Source: Naumovozyma dairenensis CBS 421
Lineage: Eukaryota > Ascomycota > Saccharomycetes > Saccharomycetales > Saccharomycetaceae
DNA: 64,000 bases
Direction: 5' to 3'
Assembly (NCBI RefSeq): GCF_000227115.2
Contig: NC_016481.1
Location: forward strand, 1,009,259 to 1,073,258
The position numbers were made by a program, and so were the translations under genes. Of the stretch, positions 19,649 through 29,277 are shown piece after piece. How positions within the stretch are numbered: the first letter of the stretch is position 1; every line of letters begins with the position of its first letter. A model generated the notes under the pieces. The model was not told the origin of the DNA, did no database searches, and was given only the letters and a program-made list of their open reading frames with translations.

Positions 19649-21745
19649 TTAGGCAGATAACAATGGGGAATATTCTGTCGGTTCGTCAGAATCTGTAAAA
19701 TATTCTTCGTCATCAGAATCGTCATCCTCCGATTCTTTAAGTAACTCGGCATAGTTCATAATGGCATCCCAATTCGGGAATAAGACATAATAGGACTCAA
19801 TTAATCCAATTAGTAACATGGCACAACCAATACCTATCCATAACCCAAATAGCTTCATATTGAAGTACCAGCTTAATATAAGAGCTAAAGGGATACCAAA
19901 CAAATAATATGACAGGAGGTTCACGACGCTACCTAATGATTGCATTCCCTGTCCTCTTAAGCATGATCCAGCCACTGCATTTAAAGAGTCAAAATTCTGA
20001 ACCAATCCAACCAATGGTAACAAACCGCTTATTAGTTTTTTTACATCCTCATCTCTTGAAAATACGCTCGCAATAAAATTACGCCCTAATACCAGTAGTA
20101 AACAGTTGGTTAGACCAGCTCCGAACGAGAAAGTCAGCCCAACTTTGGATGAGATATGGGCATGTTCTGAACTTTTTGCACCAATGAAATTGGCAATTCT
20201 AGTGGAAGTTGAGATACCGATCGCAAAAGGAACCATGTATAGTAAGGCAGCCATTGTAGATACCGCTGATTGTGCCGCTAGATAACTTGTCCCAAAGTAT
20301 GCACTGAATAATGTTAATAGTTCATAGGATAGTTCTTCTGCTTCAAGCATTATGATACCAGATATTGCAAGATGACTCAAGTCTTTCCAGTGCGTGAATG
20401 CTTTTGATGAGAACCCACCCCAACATTTCCTACCTTCCACGTATAAAGTGTAGAGTAGTAGAAGGAAGAACATCATCCAGAAGTTGATCACTACGGCTAC
20501 GGCAGAACCAATGAACCCCATACCGATGTATTTGTTCCAGACTAAAGTATAACTAATAAGAATATTCAGTGGTGCACATATAGTTAGAACATAAATACCA
20601 GCATCAAATATTCCCTGTGCTTGTAAAAACCTCTTTAGGTTTTCGAAAAAGATATATGCTGGAGCACCAAGTATCAATACTCTCAAGAACTGAGAAGTAA
20701 GAGCGATCAACTCCTTTTCAGGAACGACCATATACAGTATTGATTCCGAATAAAACCAAAAAAATGCGAAGGGAACAAAAATAATTAATGAAAAAGTGAT
20801 ACAACGCTGTAAATGGATACCGACACTGTAATAACGACCTGAACCATAAGCTTGAGGGCATAATGTATCCAAACTTGTCGCGATACCTTCAAAAATGGCT
20901 AATGTGATATTGGAAGTCATTGATGCTAGGGAAACTGCCGCCAGCTCGTTTTTCCCCAGGTGACCTACCGTTAGTGAGCAGACCATTGGGAATATTTGTT
21001 CTAGTAGAAACGTGAAAATTAATGGGAAAGAGTAAGATGCTAATACTTTAGATTCTGACTTGAAAGTAACCTTTTCCTTAGCCAACTGAGCTAATTCAGC
21101 GGAATGAACATCTTCTTGATAAATTGCTGGAACAGAGCCTTTACTTGTAACTGATACGAATGACGGCCTTCGAGGTGTAATCCCCGTTCGTTGCATCATT
21201 GATTCGTGTGTTTGCTTTTGAACTTGTATCCTATTGATAAATTCATCATAACCTAATTCTCTTGGCTCATACTGTTCCATATCTTCTTCGCCTTCTTCAT
21301 TATCAGAATTGTAAACAGAAGAATACCTTCGTTCATGCTCTTGAAGAATCCAGTCTACGCCTGGAGAGGATAACTCTGGTGTTTCGGACACCCTTGATGG
21401 TAATGACACTGTTCTGCTAAGCTCACCGCCATCTTCCTCATTATAATGCATCTCGGGCTCTTCCATTATTTCGTCCATATAATGGTGTGGCTCATGAACA
21501 TTACTGCCAAAATCATCTCCTAAAGATCTGAAACTCCTCTGATCAGTAGGTCGCGATCTTCTACTGAATTTACGCACCAAAGGATTCTTCTTATTAGGTG
21601 GAAAAAAACCAAGTGATATTCTTCTATGTGTATTCCCTACCCCCATACCATTGGTTCGGAGAGTTGGGTGAACTTCAGATAATGTCTTTGATAGGATTCC
21701 AGCCATTGTTTGAAAGCAACTTCTAGTGTAATAAGAATTTTGCAA
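19649..21745 (-). CDS. MATE-family transporter (YDR338C orthologue)
   Basis: 698 residues (S. cerevisiae YDR338C is 695). A hydrophilic, Arg/Ser-rich N-terminal region of about 230 residues precedes twelve hydrophobic membrane segments of the multidrug and toxic compound extrusion fold (family starting at LASYSFPLIFTFLLEQIFP), and the C-terminus is acidic (EDDDSDDEEYFTDSD). Its paralogue Erc1 confers ethionine resistance; the substrate of YDR338C itself is not established. The position between MRPS28 and FCF1 is conserved. The second ATG, at 21709, is another possible start. Confidence 0.93.
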   Translation of the reverse strand: MQNSYYTRSCFQTMAGILSKTLSEVHPTLRTNGMGVGNTHRRISLGFFPPNKKNPLVRKFSRRSRPTDQRSFRSLGDDFGSNVHEPHHYMDEIMEEPEMHYNEEDGGELSRTVSLPSRVSETPELSSPGVDWILQEHERRYSSVYNSDNEEGEEDMEQYEPRELGYDEFINRIQVQKQTHESMMQRTGITPRRPSFVSVTSKGSVPAIYQEDVHSAELAQLAKEKVTFKSESKVLASYSFPLIFTFLLEQIFPMVCSLTVGHLGKNELAAVSLASMTSNITLAIFEGIATSLDTLCPQAYGSGRYYSVGIHLQRCITFSLIIFVPFAFFWFYSESILYMVVPEKELIALTSQFLRVLILGAPAYIFFENLKRFLQAQGIFDAGIYVLTICAPLNILISYTLVWNKYIGMGFIGSAVAVVINFWMMFFLLLLYTLYVEGRKCWGGFSSKAFTHWKDLSHLAISGIIMLEAEELSYELLTLFSAYFGTSYLAAQSAVSTMAALLYMVPFAIGISTSTRIANFIGAKSSEHAHISSKVGLTFSFGAGLTNCLLLVLGRNFIASVFSRDEDVKKLISGLLPLVGLVQNFDSLNAVAGSCLRGQGMQSLGSVVNLLSYYLFGIPLALILSWYFNMKLFGLWIGIGCAMLLIGLIESYYVLFPNWDAIMNYAELLKESEDDDSDDEEYFTDSDEPTEYSPLLSA

Positions 21746-22593
21746 ATATCAACTCACCCAACTCAGAAAACCTGAATAAAATTTTAGTATTGTAATTTTG
21801 AGTGAAAGTTTGCAAAAACTAATATGTATACTTAACTTTATCCTTGTAGATCACTTATTCCTCTATGAATGCTAGAGGTATATTTTAGCATTATATTAAT
21901 TAGAGGTTAGTAGAAGGTTAGCTGTGGGCCTAATAGCTTCTAATGATTCTTAGCTATAAAATTTATTACTTTTTAGGGTGTTATTCAACCCTAATCCTTT
22001 AACTATGGGTTTAAATCTTACCCCCATATCCCTTTATTTTAGGGCTAAAATATTAAGTCGGAATTGCTATTCCAAACGTTAAGGATTATAAATTAAAATC
22101 TAGATTTACCGATTACATTATTTAAAATCCCTCTATATAATCAACTTTATTTATTTATGAATCTTTAAGTCTATTTACGTTGTCTTACCCTCACCACACC
22201 CACTTTTCATATATATCCAAAGTATCATCTTGCCCGATTAAGAAAGCATATTAAGTAAGTTGAAATGGGGGTCGGGCAAAAATTACTTAAATATAAATTT
22301 ATGGAGATATTGAAAGGTGCGCAAATTGGCATATTAACCATCAAAACTGATCGCTAACCTTTACCGGTTCCTGTATCTAAATCTGGCCCCGCAATCTTAA
22401 TTACGTGACACCTTAGAAGCTGTCCAGTTGCGCGTTGAATCAATTTTTCTAAAGACGAATAAACGATTCTTTAAACCAGGTTTATTATCCAAGAATGCGT
22501 TATAATGCAATATTTACTTTGTTTATCAGTATATAGATGTGAATGGATAGTGTAAAGTATATGATTTTATTTTTTACATAATCAATTAATTGA
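21746..22593. other. intergenic YDR338C-FCF1
   Basis: About 850 bp of AT-rich spacer, upstream of the MATE gene and downstream of FCF1. It holds several short GGG/CCC-flanked inverted motifs, for instance TTAGGGT paired with ACCCTAA at 21973-21994 with an 8-bp spacer. I see no gene. Confidence 0.5.
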
Positions 22594-23163
22594 TCAGAAG
22601 ACATCCGGTAATTTTTCGATGACATAGCTATGACCACCAACACTCATTAATGGGATACCAGGGATCTTTCTCACACGTTGTTTTAAACCAGCATCATTAG
22701 TGGCAACGATATAACATTTATGTTGCAGGACTCTATTGACAATACAGTCATCTGCATATGTACCTTTATGGGAACAGCTGAGACGTTTAATTCTTGGATC
22801 ACGAGCTAATTTTAACGCTATACGATATTTTGGACCTAGTTTTTCCAATTCTGCCATGACGCAATCGGTAATCAAAGGATTGCACTTTGCTAATAAACAA
22901 TCCATCATACCTCTCACTAAATCTATCTTTTTCTGTATGGAGAAGTTTATAAAATTTGTATCGATCAAAACTTGATATGGAGGTTTAATGGCTTCATTAT
23001 ATTGAAAGAAAAGAGCACTGGAGACTTGCGGTATGTTTCTAGTCAATTCAGGGTCTTCTTTCTCCCTTATTTTATCCTGGTTTGCCTTCAGCCTTTGATC
23101 CTTTTTAGCATTTAATGTACGTTTCGTAAGTGCGAACTTTCTAGTCTTTTTTGCTTTACCCAT
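22594..23163 (-). CDS. FCF1: FCF1, PIN-domain SSU processome protein
   Basis: 189 residues, same size as the family (Utp24/Fcf1). A basic N-terminal region is followed by a PIN domain (about residues 65-180) with the acidic metal-binding residues in place: D68 in LIDTN, E105, D138/D139 in YADD and D157 in TNDAG. Fcf1 is the endonuclease that cuts pre-rRNA at sites A1/A2 during 40S maturation. A PAC box upstream (23294-23304) fits co-regulation with other ribosome-biogenesis genes. Position matches YDR339C. Confidence 0.97.
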   Translation of the reverse strand: MGKAKKTRKFALTKRTLNAKKDQRLKANQDKIREKEDPELTRNIPQVSSALFFQYNEAIKPPYQVLIDTNFINFSIQKKIDLVRGMMDCLLAKCNPLITDCVMAELEKLGPKYRIALKLARDPRIKRLSCSHKGTYADDCIVNRVLQHKCYIVATNDAGLKQRVRKIPGIPLMSVGGHSYVIEKLPDVF

Positions 23164-23293
23164 TATTTTACGTTATTATTGGTACTTTAGTGGCAAAATG
23201 TTTATTAACTGTATTACTTTTTAATGTAATCGCAAGTGTACGTGAAGTCTGTCGAACGAACAAATGTACCTTGGTTAGTTATATGTGTCTGTT

Positions 23294-23304
23294 GCGATGA
23301 GATG
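23294..23304. promoter_or_regulatory. PAC box upstream of FCF1
   Basis: GCGATGAGATG, an exact core of the PAC element, about 130 bp upstream of the FCF1 start. T-rich tracts follow at 23328-23338, but no exact RRPE is visible. Confidence 0.55.
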
Positions 23305-23379
23305 GTATGAAACTAATCAAATTGTAAATTTTTTTTTATAGTAAAATTTTTACAAAAAAAAAAAAGAGGAAAAAAAACT

Positions 23380-23480
23380 CGTCACAGACAGGATTCGAAC
23401 CTGCGCAGGTAAAACCCAATGCCTAATTGCTGTTTCTATGAAATAGCAGGGCATCGCCTTAACCACTCGGCCACTGGGAC
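23380..23480 (-). tRNA. tRNA-Ser(GCU) with intron
   Basis: On the minus strand a 101-nt gene starts GTCCCAGTGGCCGAGTGG. It folds as a class II tRNA with a long variable arm and a canonical B box (GGTTCGAATCC). The anticodon GCT is at 23447-23445. A 19-nt intron (23443-23425) follows the base 3' of the anticodon and contains AGCA, able to pair with the anticodon, as usual in yeast tRNA introns. Acceptor pairing is complete except one C-T mismatch at pair 4-69. A run of seven T on the minus strand (23371-23377) is the Pol III terminator. No CCA is encoded. Confidence 0.95.
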
Positions 23481-23495
23481 AAAACTTCCATTTTT

Positions 23496-23553
23496 TGTAA
23501 AATATGATTTGGATATAGTTTTGAATCTTGATTTTCTGACGAGAAGACTATAA
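23496..23553 (-). repeat. 3' LTR (terminal 58 bp)
   Basis: Identical base for base to 24322-24379 of the 5' LTR; on the minus strand it ends in ATATTTTACA. The rest of this LTR runs into the N gap. Confidence 0.88.
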
Positions 23554-24223
23554 NNNNNNNNNNNNNNNNNNNNNNNNNNNNNNNNNNNNNNNNNNNNNNN
23601 NNNNNNNNNNNNNNNNNNNNNNNNNNNNNNNNNNNNNNNNNNNNNNNNNNNNNNNNNNNNNNNNNNNNNNNNNNNNNNNNNNNNNNNNNNNNNNNNNNNN
23701 NNNNNNNNNNNNNNNNNNNNNNNNNNNNNNNNNNNNNNNNNNNNNNNNNNNNNNNNNNNNNNNNNNNNNNNNNNNNNNNNNNNNNNNNNNNNNNNNNNNN
23801 NNNNNNNNNNNNNNNNNNNNNNNNNNNNNNNNNNNNNNNNNNNNNNNNNNNNNNNNNNNNNNNNNNNNNNNNNNNNNNNNNNNNNNNNNNNNNNNNNNNN
23901 NNNNNNNNNNNNNNNNNNNNNNNNNNNNNNNNNNNNNNNNNNNNNNNNNNNNNNNNNNNNNNNNNNNNNNNNNNNNNNNNNNNNNNNNNNNNNNNNNNNN
24001 NNNNNNNNNNNNNNNNNNNNNNNNNNNNNNNNNNNNNNNNNNNNNNNNNNNNNNNNNNNNNNNNNNNNNNNNNNNNNNNNNNNNNNNNNNNNNNNNNNNN
24101 NNNNNNNNNNNNNNNNNNNNNNNNNNNNNNNNNNNNNNNNNNNNNNNNNNNNNNNNNNNNNNNNNNNNNNNNNNNNNNNNNNNNNNNNNNNNNNNNNNNN
24201 NNNNNNNNNNNNNNNNNNNNNNN
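23554..24223. other. assembly gap (670 N)
   Basis: Undetermined bases covering the retrotransposon interior. The missing part of the 3' LTR alone would need about 820 bp, so this gap length cannot be right for a complete element. Confidence 0.95.
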
Positions 24224-24250
24224 AGTAGTAGATTCAGTAGTTTGACGCAT
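24224..24250 (-). CDS. gag-like ORF start (truncated by gap)
   Basis: Nine codons (MRQTTESTT) follow the leader downstream of the primer-binding site and run into the gap. Position is what one expects for gag of an LTR element; there is not enough sequence for homology. Confidence 0.5.
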
Positions 24251-24307
24251 TGTATAATAATTTGTAATATAAGTTGTAATAGGGCTATTCCTGATGTGAA
24301 TCGACCT

Positions 24308-24319
24308 GCGGCGCTACCA
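24308..24319 (-). other. primer-binding site for initiator Met-tRNA
   Basis: On the minus strand TGGTAGCGCCGC is perfectly complementary to the last 12 bases, CCA included, of yeast initiator tRNA-Met. It lies 2 bp inside the 5' LTR end. Ty1 and Ty3 prime reverse transcription from the same tRNA. Confidence 0.9.
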
Positions 24320-24321
24320 AT

Positions 24322-25199
24322 TGTAAAATATGATTTGGATATAGTTTTGAATCTTGATTTTCTGACGAGAAGACTATAAGATTCTTATGAAATGTATGAT
24401 TTTTGTTGCTCTCTTCTTATATAGTATAAAATGATAACTAATAAAAGATATAAAGTAACGACTGAAACGTTTCTAATTCCAGCTCGACCCTTAGTCCTTT
24501 TATATCTTTCAAAATTATTTTATCTAATCGCTTGCCCGTCATAGTTAGCTTAGATAATCAACGAGCTTATTTAATCTATATTTCGTTCTGGAACTATTTG
24601 ATTAAGTTTGGGATCATTATTGTATCATANNNNNNNNNNNNNNNNNNNNNNNNNNNNNNNNNNNNNNNNNNNNNNNNNNNNNNNNNNNNNNNNNNNNNNN
24701 NNNNNNNNNNNNNNNNNNNNNNNNNNNNNNNNNNNNNNNNNNNNNNNNNNNNNNNNNNNNNNNNNNNNNNNNNNNNNNNNNNNNNNNNNNNNNNNNNNNN
24801 NNNNNNNNNNNNNNNNNNNNNNNNNNNNNNNNNNNNNNNNNNNNNNNNNNNNNNNNNNNNNNNNNNNNNNNNNNNNNNNNNNNNNNNNNNNNNNNNNNNN
24901 NNNNNNNNNNNNNNNNNNNNNNNNNNNNNNNNNNNNNNNNNNNNNNNNNNNNNNNNNNNNNNNNNNNNNNNNNNNNNNNNNNNNNNNNNNNNNNNNNNNN
25001 NNNNNNNNNNNNNNNNNNNNNNNNNNNNNNNNNNNNNNNNNNNNNNNNNNNNNNNNNNNNNNNNAATTCTTGACTTGCTTTCTAAAACGAACTCATAACA
25101 TCATGACAGTAATTACTCAAATAATAATAAATAAACATACTTCTTTGTGAAACTTTGGCATGACGCCAACAGTTCGTAATCCTAATCGGATATCTTACA
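24322..25199 (-). repeat. 5' LTR of the retrotransposon, about 878 bp
   Basis: On the minus strand it starts TGTAAGATATC at 25199 and ends CATATTTTACA at 24322, giving a terminal inverted repeat close to TGTAAAATAT. A TATA box on the minus strand (CTATATAAG, 24424-24416) stands about 95 bp before the LTR end. 435 N lie inside (24630-25064). The length agrees with the gap-free neighbour LTR at 25205-26068. Confidence 0.85.
24630..25064. other. assembly gap (435 N)
   Basis: Undetermined bases inside the 5' LTR. Comparison with the adjacent complete LTR suggests that this gap is about the right size. Confidence 0.95.
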
Positions 25200-25204
25200 T
25201 TTTT

Positions 25205-26068
25205 TGAAAAATATGGGTTGAGTAATAGATCAAAATCTAAACCTCTTGAAGGAAGAGAGTAGGATTTAGGATTTTAACGAATGTATGATTCGGGTTGCTC
25301 TCTTTATATAGTATGAACAATTATTAATAAAGAGATATATATAACTAACTAAAATACCTCTAATTCTAGTTCAACTTTCAGTCCTTCTATAATCTTTCCA
25401 AAAATACTTTTTCTCTTGTCAATAAACTTTCTTACTAGCCACTACTTTTCTCTAACCTATCTATAATAGGTAATTTGGATAATGTTAATAAAGTAATAAC
25501 TTGGTAAGTCAAATAAATTCTAGAAGTTCATATAATATCTCGTTGAAGTCATGCATGCATAAAACAAAATTCGTAATCATGAACACCGCTCTCAAAGTCC
25601 TTTCGACTAGGTGCTCCGCAGGACACTCTAAATACTTGTAGGTTTGATTAGGAGAGACTAATCCAGAACGCCTGAGTAAACACTCAGCAAAACCATACAA
25701 CTTAACCGACCCAATACATAACTCTTGTACGCATGGCCGGCCGAAACCGTAGACGTGGCTGCAATCAAAAACAATCTTAATAATAATAAGATAACACTTG
25801 TATGGCATTCGACTTAATTCAACAAAAGATATTCAATTATAATTCAATAAGCGTTATATATCTACAAACATGTACGGTGCATAACATAGTTCGGGTCATT
25901 ACTTCGAACCTGGTGAACTTCATAATAATTCATAACTTAGCTTGACTAATAACTAACGACTCATAATTTCTTGACAGTAATTACTCAATTAATAATAAAA
26001 TAAACATACTTCTTTGTGACACTTGGACATGAAGCCAGTACTTCGTTATCTCACTCGGATATTTTACA
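25205..26068 (-). repeat. older solo LTR of the same family, 864 bp
   Basis: Gap-free relative of the LTR at 24322-25199, diverged but alignable at both ends: the TATA segment (minus strand TATATAAAG, 25310-25302) and the block near 25975-26068 are clearly shared. On the minus strand it begins TGTAAAATATC at 26068 and ends CATATTTTTCA at 25205. Flanks are TTTTG (26069-26073) and TTTTT (25200-25204), nearly a 5-bp duplication. No internal element is attached, so it is a solo LTR left by recombination. It contains a 99-codon minus-strand ORF (25509-25808) that I do not recognise. Confidence 0.82.
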
Positions 26069-27564
26069 TTTTGTTTTAAATATAATCAGTAGTATGATTG
26101 TTCTAGGGCTTCGGTTCTCATGCATATAACACATGCTTCAATACTCTACAGCTAACGTCTACCTTTGATAATCTTATTGCTTAATTATATTCTATACAAG
26201 AAATATAGTTACTATCTACCGTTGTCGAAATTATAATGTATCTGGCACATAGTGTACGGACACCTAGTTTCATGCAACGCGCTATATGCTTTCTATATAT
26301 GGAAAGTTTTATTCCATATGTAAAGTGTATAAGTTATATTACTCTACTGTCCTAGGACGGAGAGGAGCAATTCTGCTACGAATCTACCTATAAGGCCAAG
26401 TCCTGTAGTCTAATATGCATCCAATATATGGTTTAATATGTTCTATCTGCTACCAGGAAATATACCTCGAATAAAGTTAAATGCCTTCTCACTTATAAGT
26501 ATACCTTAATGTATACGCTTCCTTATAATGGAGGCTCGACGCTTACTGGTTTATTTTCAATGTCGCGTCTTCTATATTCACAGGCTGTTGGCATAATCGC
26601 CAATACATTATACAATAGTTTTTATAATGTAATGGGCTTCAGAGATTCAAGGTCAATTACCTTTCTCTGAGATCGTGGGTATTTGATATTTAAGAGGCGT
26701 CATAGCCGGTTAGACTAACAAAAGGTAGGATTAGATCTTCAATGCAAGATTATCCTATTAGATAGCGTAATTCAGCAGGTTATGTACGAGTTATTAGAGA
26801 ATTGCAGCCGCTGCGTCGAGTATTAGATACCTTAAGGAGTTTAGTGGCGTTTTGATGAGACGCAAGCTTCTTTCAAAGGATATAAAAGAGTGAAGATATC
26901 TTCTTTAGAGTTGTATATCCTGCATATATAGTTTATGTAAGAACACAACGTAACGAAGTAACAAAGTAAGTAACTAGTTTAAAAGAAAGAATACAGTCAT
27001 TGGACAACTAAAATAATATGGATATGGATCAAGATACTCATAACATTTACATTGAAGACGCAATCATGTTAAACAGTGACACGGGCACCGTCACTACAAT
27101 TCAAAGAGCCTATACCATTTATAATTTGGAACCGGTAATTTCAGAAGAATGGCAGGGAATACAGCTACGGTGCGGTGCGACTCGCACCGTGCGACGAGAT
27201 TGATAATCAAATTGATCGATCAATTGAATTTGCCAACGCCAACTTATTATCTCGTATAGTCTTTTCTTAACTAGCTCATAAGAACTTCCAATGTATCTCA
27301 ATGATAGTTGTCCTAGTATTTGAATTTAAATAGCACATTCCAATCCCTACTAGAACTTCCGTAGTCGGTTTCTCTCTTTTTCTACTTTCAGTTACTTCTC
27401 TTGGCGGAAATAAAAAATTAAACCACTATGCTAACCAAAGTACCTGTAATAGATTATAGAAAAGGTATTGGGCTGTTTTTAAGTGTTAATTTTTAGATTT
27501 AATTATATCATATAAACGTATAAAGTCATTAAGTAGTATTAAGTATAAACTTGCGGTTTTAGCA
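26069..27564. other. orphan segment between solo LTR and first HXT gene
   Basis: About 1.5 kb with no recognised gene. Its base composition is less AT-rich than ordinary spacers here. A TATA-like TATAAAAG (26881-26888) precedes a leader and a 61-codon plus-strand ORF (27018-27203, starting MDMDQDTHNIY), which ends just after a perfect hairpin, CGGTGCGA-C-TCGCACCG (about 27168-27185). That arrangement could be the 5' end of a truncated gene or retroelement. In S. cerevisiae an arginyl-tRNA synthetase gene lies in this interval; nothing like it is present. Confidence 0.35.
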
Positions 27565-29277
27565 TTAATCTCTGGCAAACATTCTCTTGAACATTGGCTT
27601 GTCATCTTGAGCTAAGGCAGCAGCGTCATAGTCAGCACCTCTCTTAGATGGTGGGACCCAAGAAGTAGATTTCCATGGCAAAACACCTTCTTCCCACATG
27701 GTGTTGACTTCTTCTAGGGTTAACCCTTTAGTTTCTGGGATAAAGAAGAAAACGTAAAAGAATGAGAAGCATAGACAGCCCATGAAAACATAACCGTAGT
27801 AAAAGTTAATGGCACCGGTAATAAATGGTGTAAAGAAACTAATCAAGAAACCCCATAACCAATTACAAGCTTGAGCAACGGACATACACTTAGATTTCAC
27901 TCTTAATGGGAAAGTTTCTGAGTTAACAACGAATGGAATTGGAGCCCAAGTGGTAGCGAAACAGAAAATGTAGAAACATGTGAAACAAATCATACAGTTA
28001 CCGGCACCCTTAGAGGATCCATTACCTTGACCATGAGGCCACAATCTTGTGACACCAACAGAAGCGTAAACAACCATACAAGCAGTCATTGTAGCTGCAC
28101 CCCATAATAAACACCTACGACGACCGAATCTTTCAACAACATAAATACCAACAAATGTAGAAGCAAAATTAACGACACCAATAATAATAGATGTTTGGAA
28201 AGAATCCTCTAAACCAACAGACTTGAAGACAATAGTACCATAATAGAAGAAATAATTATCACCAGTCAACTGTTGTAGACATTGAATCACACAACCCATA
28301 ATTAAACGTTGGAAAATCTTATTCTTGGTTTGGAATAATTCACCCCATGAAGCATTACCTGCTAATTTTTCAGCTTCAACACCAGCTTGAACAACTTCAA
28401 CTTCAGCAATCACAGAAGGATCGTCAATACCAACCTTGTTAGAAATGGAAATAGATCTTTTGGCTTCATCAATCTTACCAACTTCAACTAAGTATCTTGG
28501 GGATTCTGGAACAAATGTCATACCTCCAATCATAAATAAGGCCCAAGCAAAACATAAACCTAATGGAACTCTCCATTGGACGGAGTTGGAATAATTCTTT
28601 GTACCGTAATTAGTACAGTAACCTAAGAAAATACCTAAAGTAATCATCAATTGGTAACAGGCGACCAAAGTACCTCTTAAATGTTTTGGTGAAACCTCTG
28701 AAATCAACATAGGAGACAAGACAGCAATACCACCAACACCTAAACCAGAGATAATTCTACCAATGAAATATTGATACCAAGCTTTAACGGATGCAATTTG
28801 AATCACAATACCAACAATGTAAATAATAACAACGATAATTAAACCCATTTTACGACCATACATATCACCGGCTTTAGATAAAATAATACCACCGATGGCG
28901 CAACCGATATTAAAAATAGAGACAATTAAACCCATTCTAACCTTAGATAAGTAATGAGTACCATCATGATGCTTTTGACCAAATCTTCTCAAGAAATCAG
29001 TTTGAGCAACGAAACCAGAAATAGTACCGGTATCCCAACCAAAAACGAAGCCACCGAAGGCAACCATAATACACATGATTGAGACAGTGACATAAGCAGA
29101 AGAAGGTTTCTTTGGAATATCCATACCTTCATCAGCAGGTTCGAGATCCGATGTAAAATCTTTTTGATCATCTCTTTCAGCTTTATTAGATGGAGTAGAT
29201 GTAATGGAATGAGATTCATTCTCTAATGGAGATGCCGATTGATTATCAGCAGTTTGGTCTCCTTGAACGTCAGACAT
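27565..29277 (-). CDS. HXT: hexose transporter, HXT6/HXT7/HXT4-like
   Basis: 570 residues of the major facilitator sugar porter family with twelve membrane segments. Signatures visible are [10 protein letters not shown] in TM1, [11 protein letters not shown] in the first half, PESPRYL before the central loop, [14 protein letters not shown] in TM7 and [12 protein letters not shown] at the C-terminus. The N-terminus ([10 protein letters not shown]) and the segment [16 protein letters not shown] resemble S. cerevisiae Hxt6/Hxt7/Hxt4 rather than Hxt1/Hxt3. Role: facilitated glucose uptake at the plasma membrane, probably higher affinity. A TATA box (minus strand, 29413-29405) and Mig1-type sites further upstream suggest glucose repression. 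Two blocks are identical at DNA level to the second HXT gene. Confidence 0.93.
   Translation of the reverse strand: MSDVQGDQTADNQSASPLENESHSITSTPSNKAERDDQKDFTSDLEPADEGMDIPKKPSSAYVTVSIMCIMVAFGGFVFGWDTGTISGFVAQTDFLRRFGQKHHDGTHYLSKVRMGLIVSIFNIGCAIGGIILSKAGDMYGRKMGLIIVVIIYIVGIVIQIASVKAWYQYFIGRIISGLGVGGIAVLSPMLISEVSPKHLRGTLVACYQLMITLGIFLGYCTNYGTKNYSNSVQWRVPLGLCFAWALFMIGGMTFVPESPRYLVEVGKIDEAKRSISISNKVGIDDPSVIAEVEVVQAGVEAEKLAGNASWGELFQTKNKIFQRLIMGCVIQCLQQLTGDNYFFYYGTIVFKSVGLEDSFQTSIIIGVVNFASTFVGIYVVERFGRRRCLLWGAATMTACMVVYASVGVTRLWPHGQGNGSSKGAGNCMICFTCFYIFCFATTWAPIPFVVNSETFPLRVKSKCMSVAQACNWLWGFLISFFTPFITGAINFYYGYVFMGCLCFSFFYVFFFIPETKGLTLEEVNTMWEEGVLPWKSTSWVPPSKRGADYDAAALAQDDKPMFKRMFARD

Larger units (their letters stand above)
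23496..25199 (-). mobile_element. LTR retrotransposon upstream of tRNA-Ser, internal part lost in gaps
   Basis: Reading on the minus strand: 5' LTR (25199 to 24322, with N at 24630-25064), a 2-base spacer, a primer-binding site (24319-24308), a 57-nt leader, and an ATG at 24250 starting a gag-like frame (MRQTTESTT). A 670-N gap follows, then the last 58 bp of the 3' LTR (23553 to 23496). Both outer ends are bordered by TTTTT (23491-23495 and 25200-25204), a 5-bp target duplication. The 58 bp shared by the two LTRs are identical, so the insertion is young. It ends 15 bp before the mature tRNA 5' end, the place favoured by Ty3-type integration. The pol domain that would settle Ty1/copia versus Ty3/gypsy lies in the gap. 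Confidence 0.88.

Noticed and set aside
21973..21994. TTAGGGT ... ACCCTAA inverted pair as interstitial telomere sequence
   Set aside because: A single unit in each direction with no tandem array; budding yeast telomeres are not TTAGGG. A chance inverted repeat is enough.
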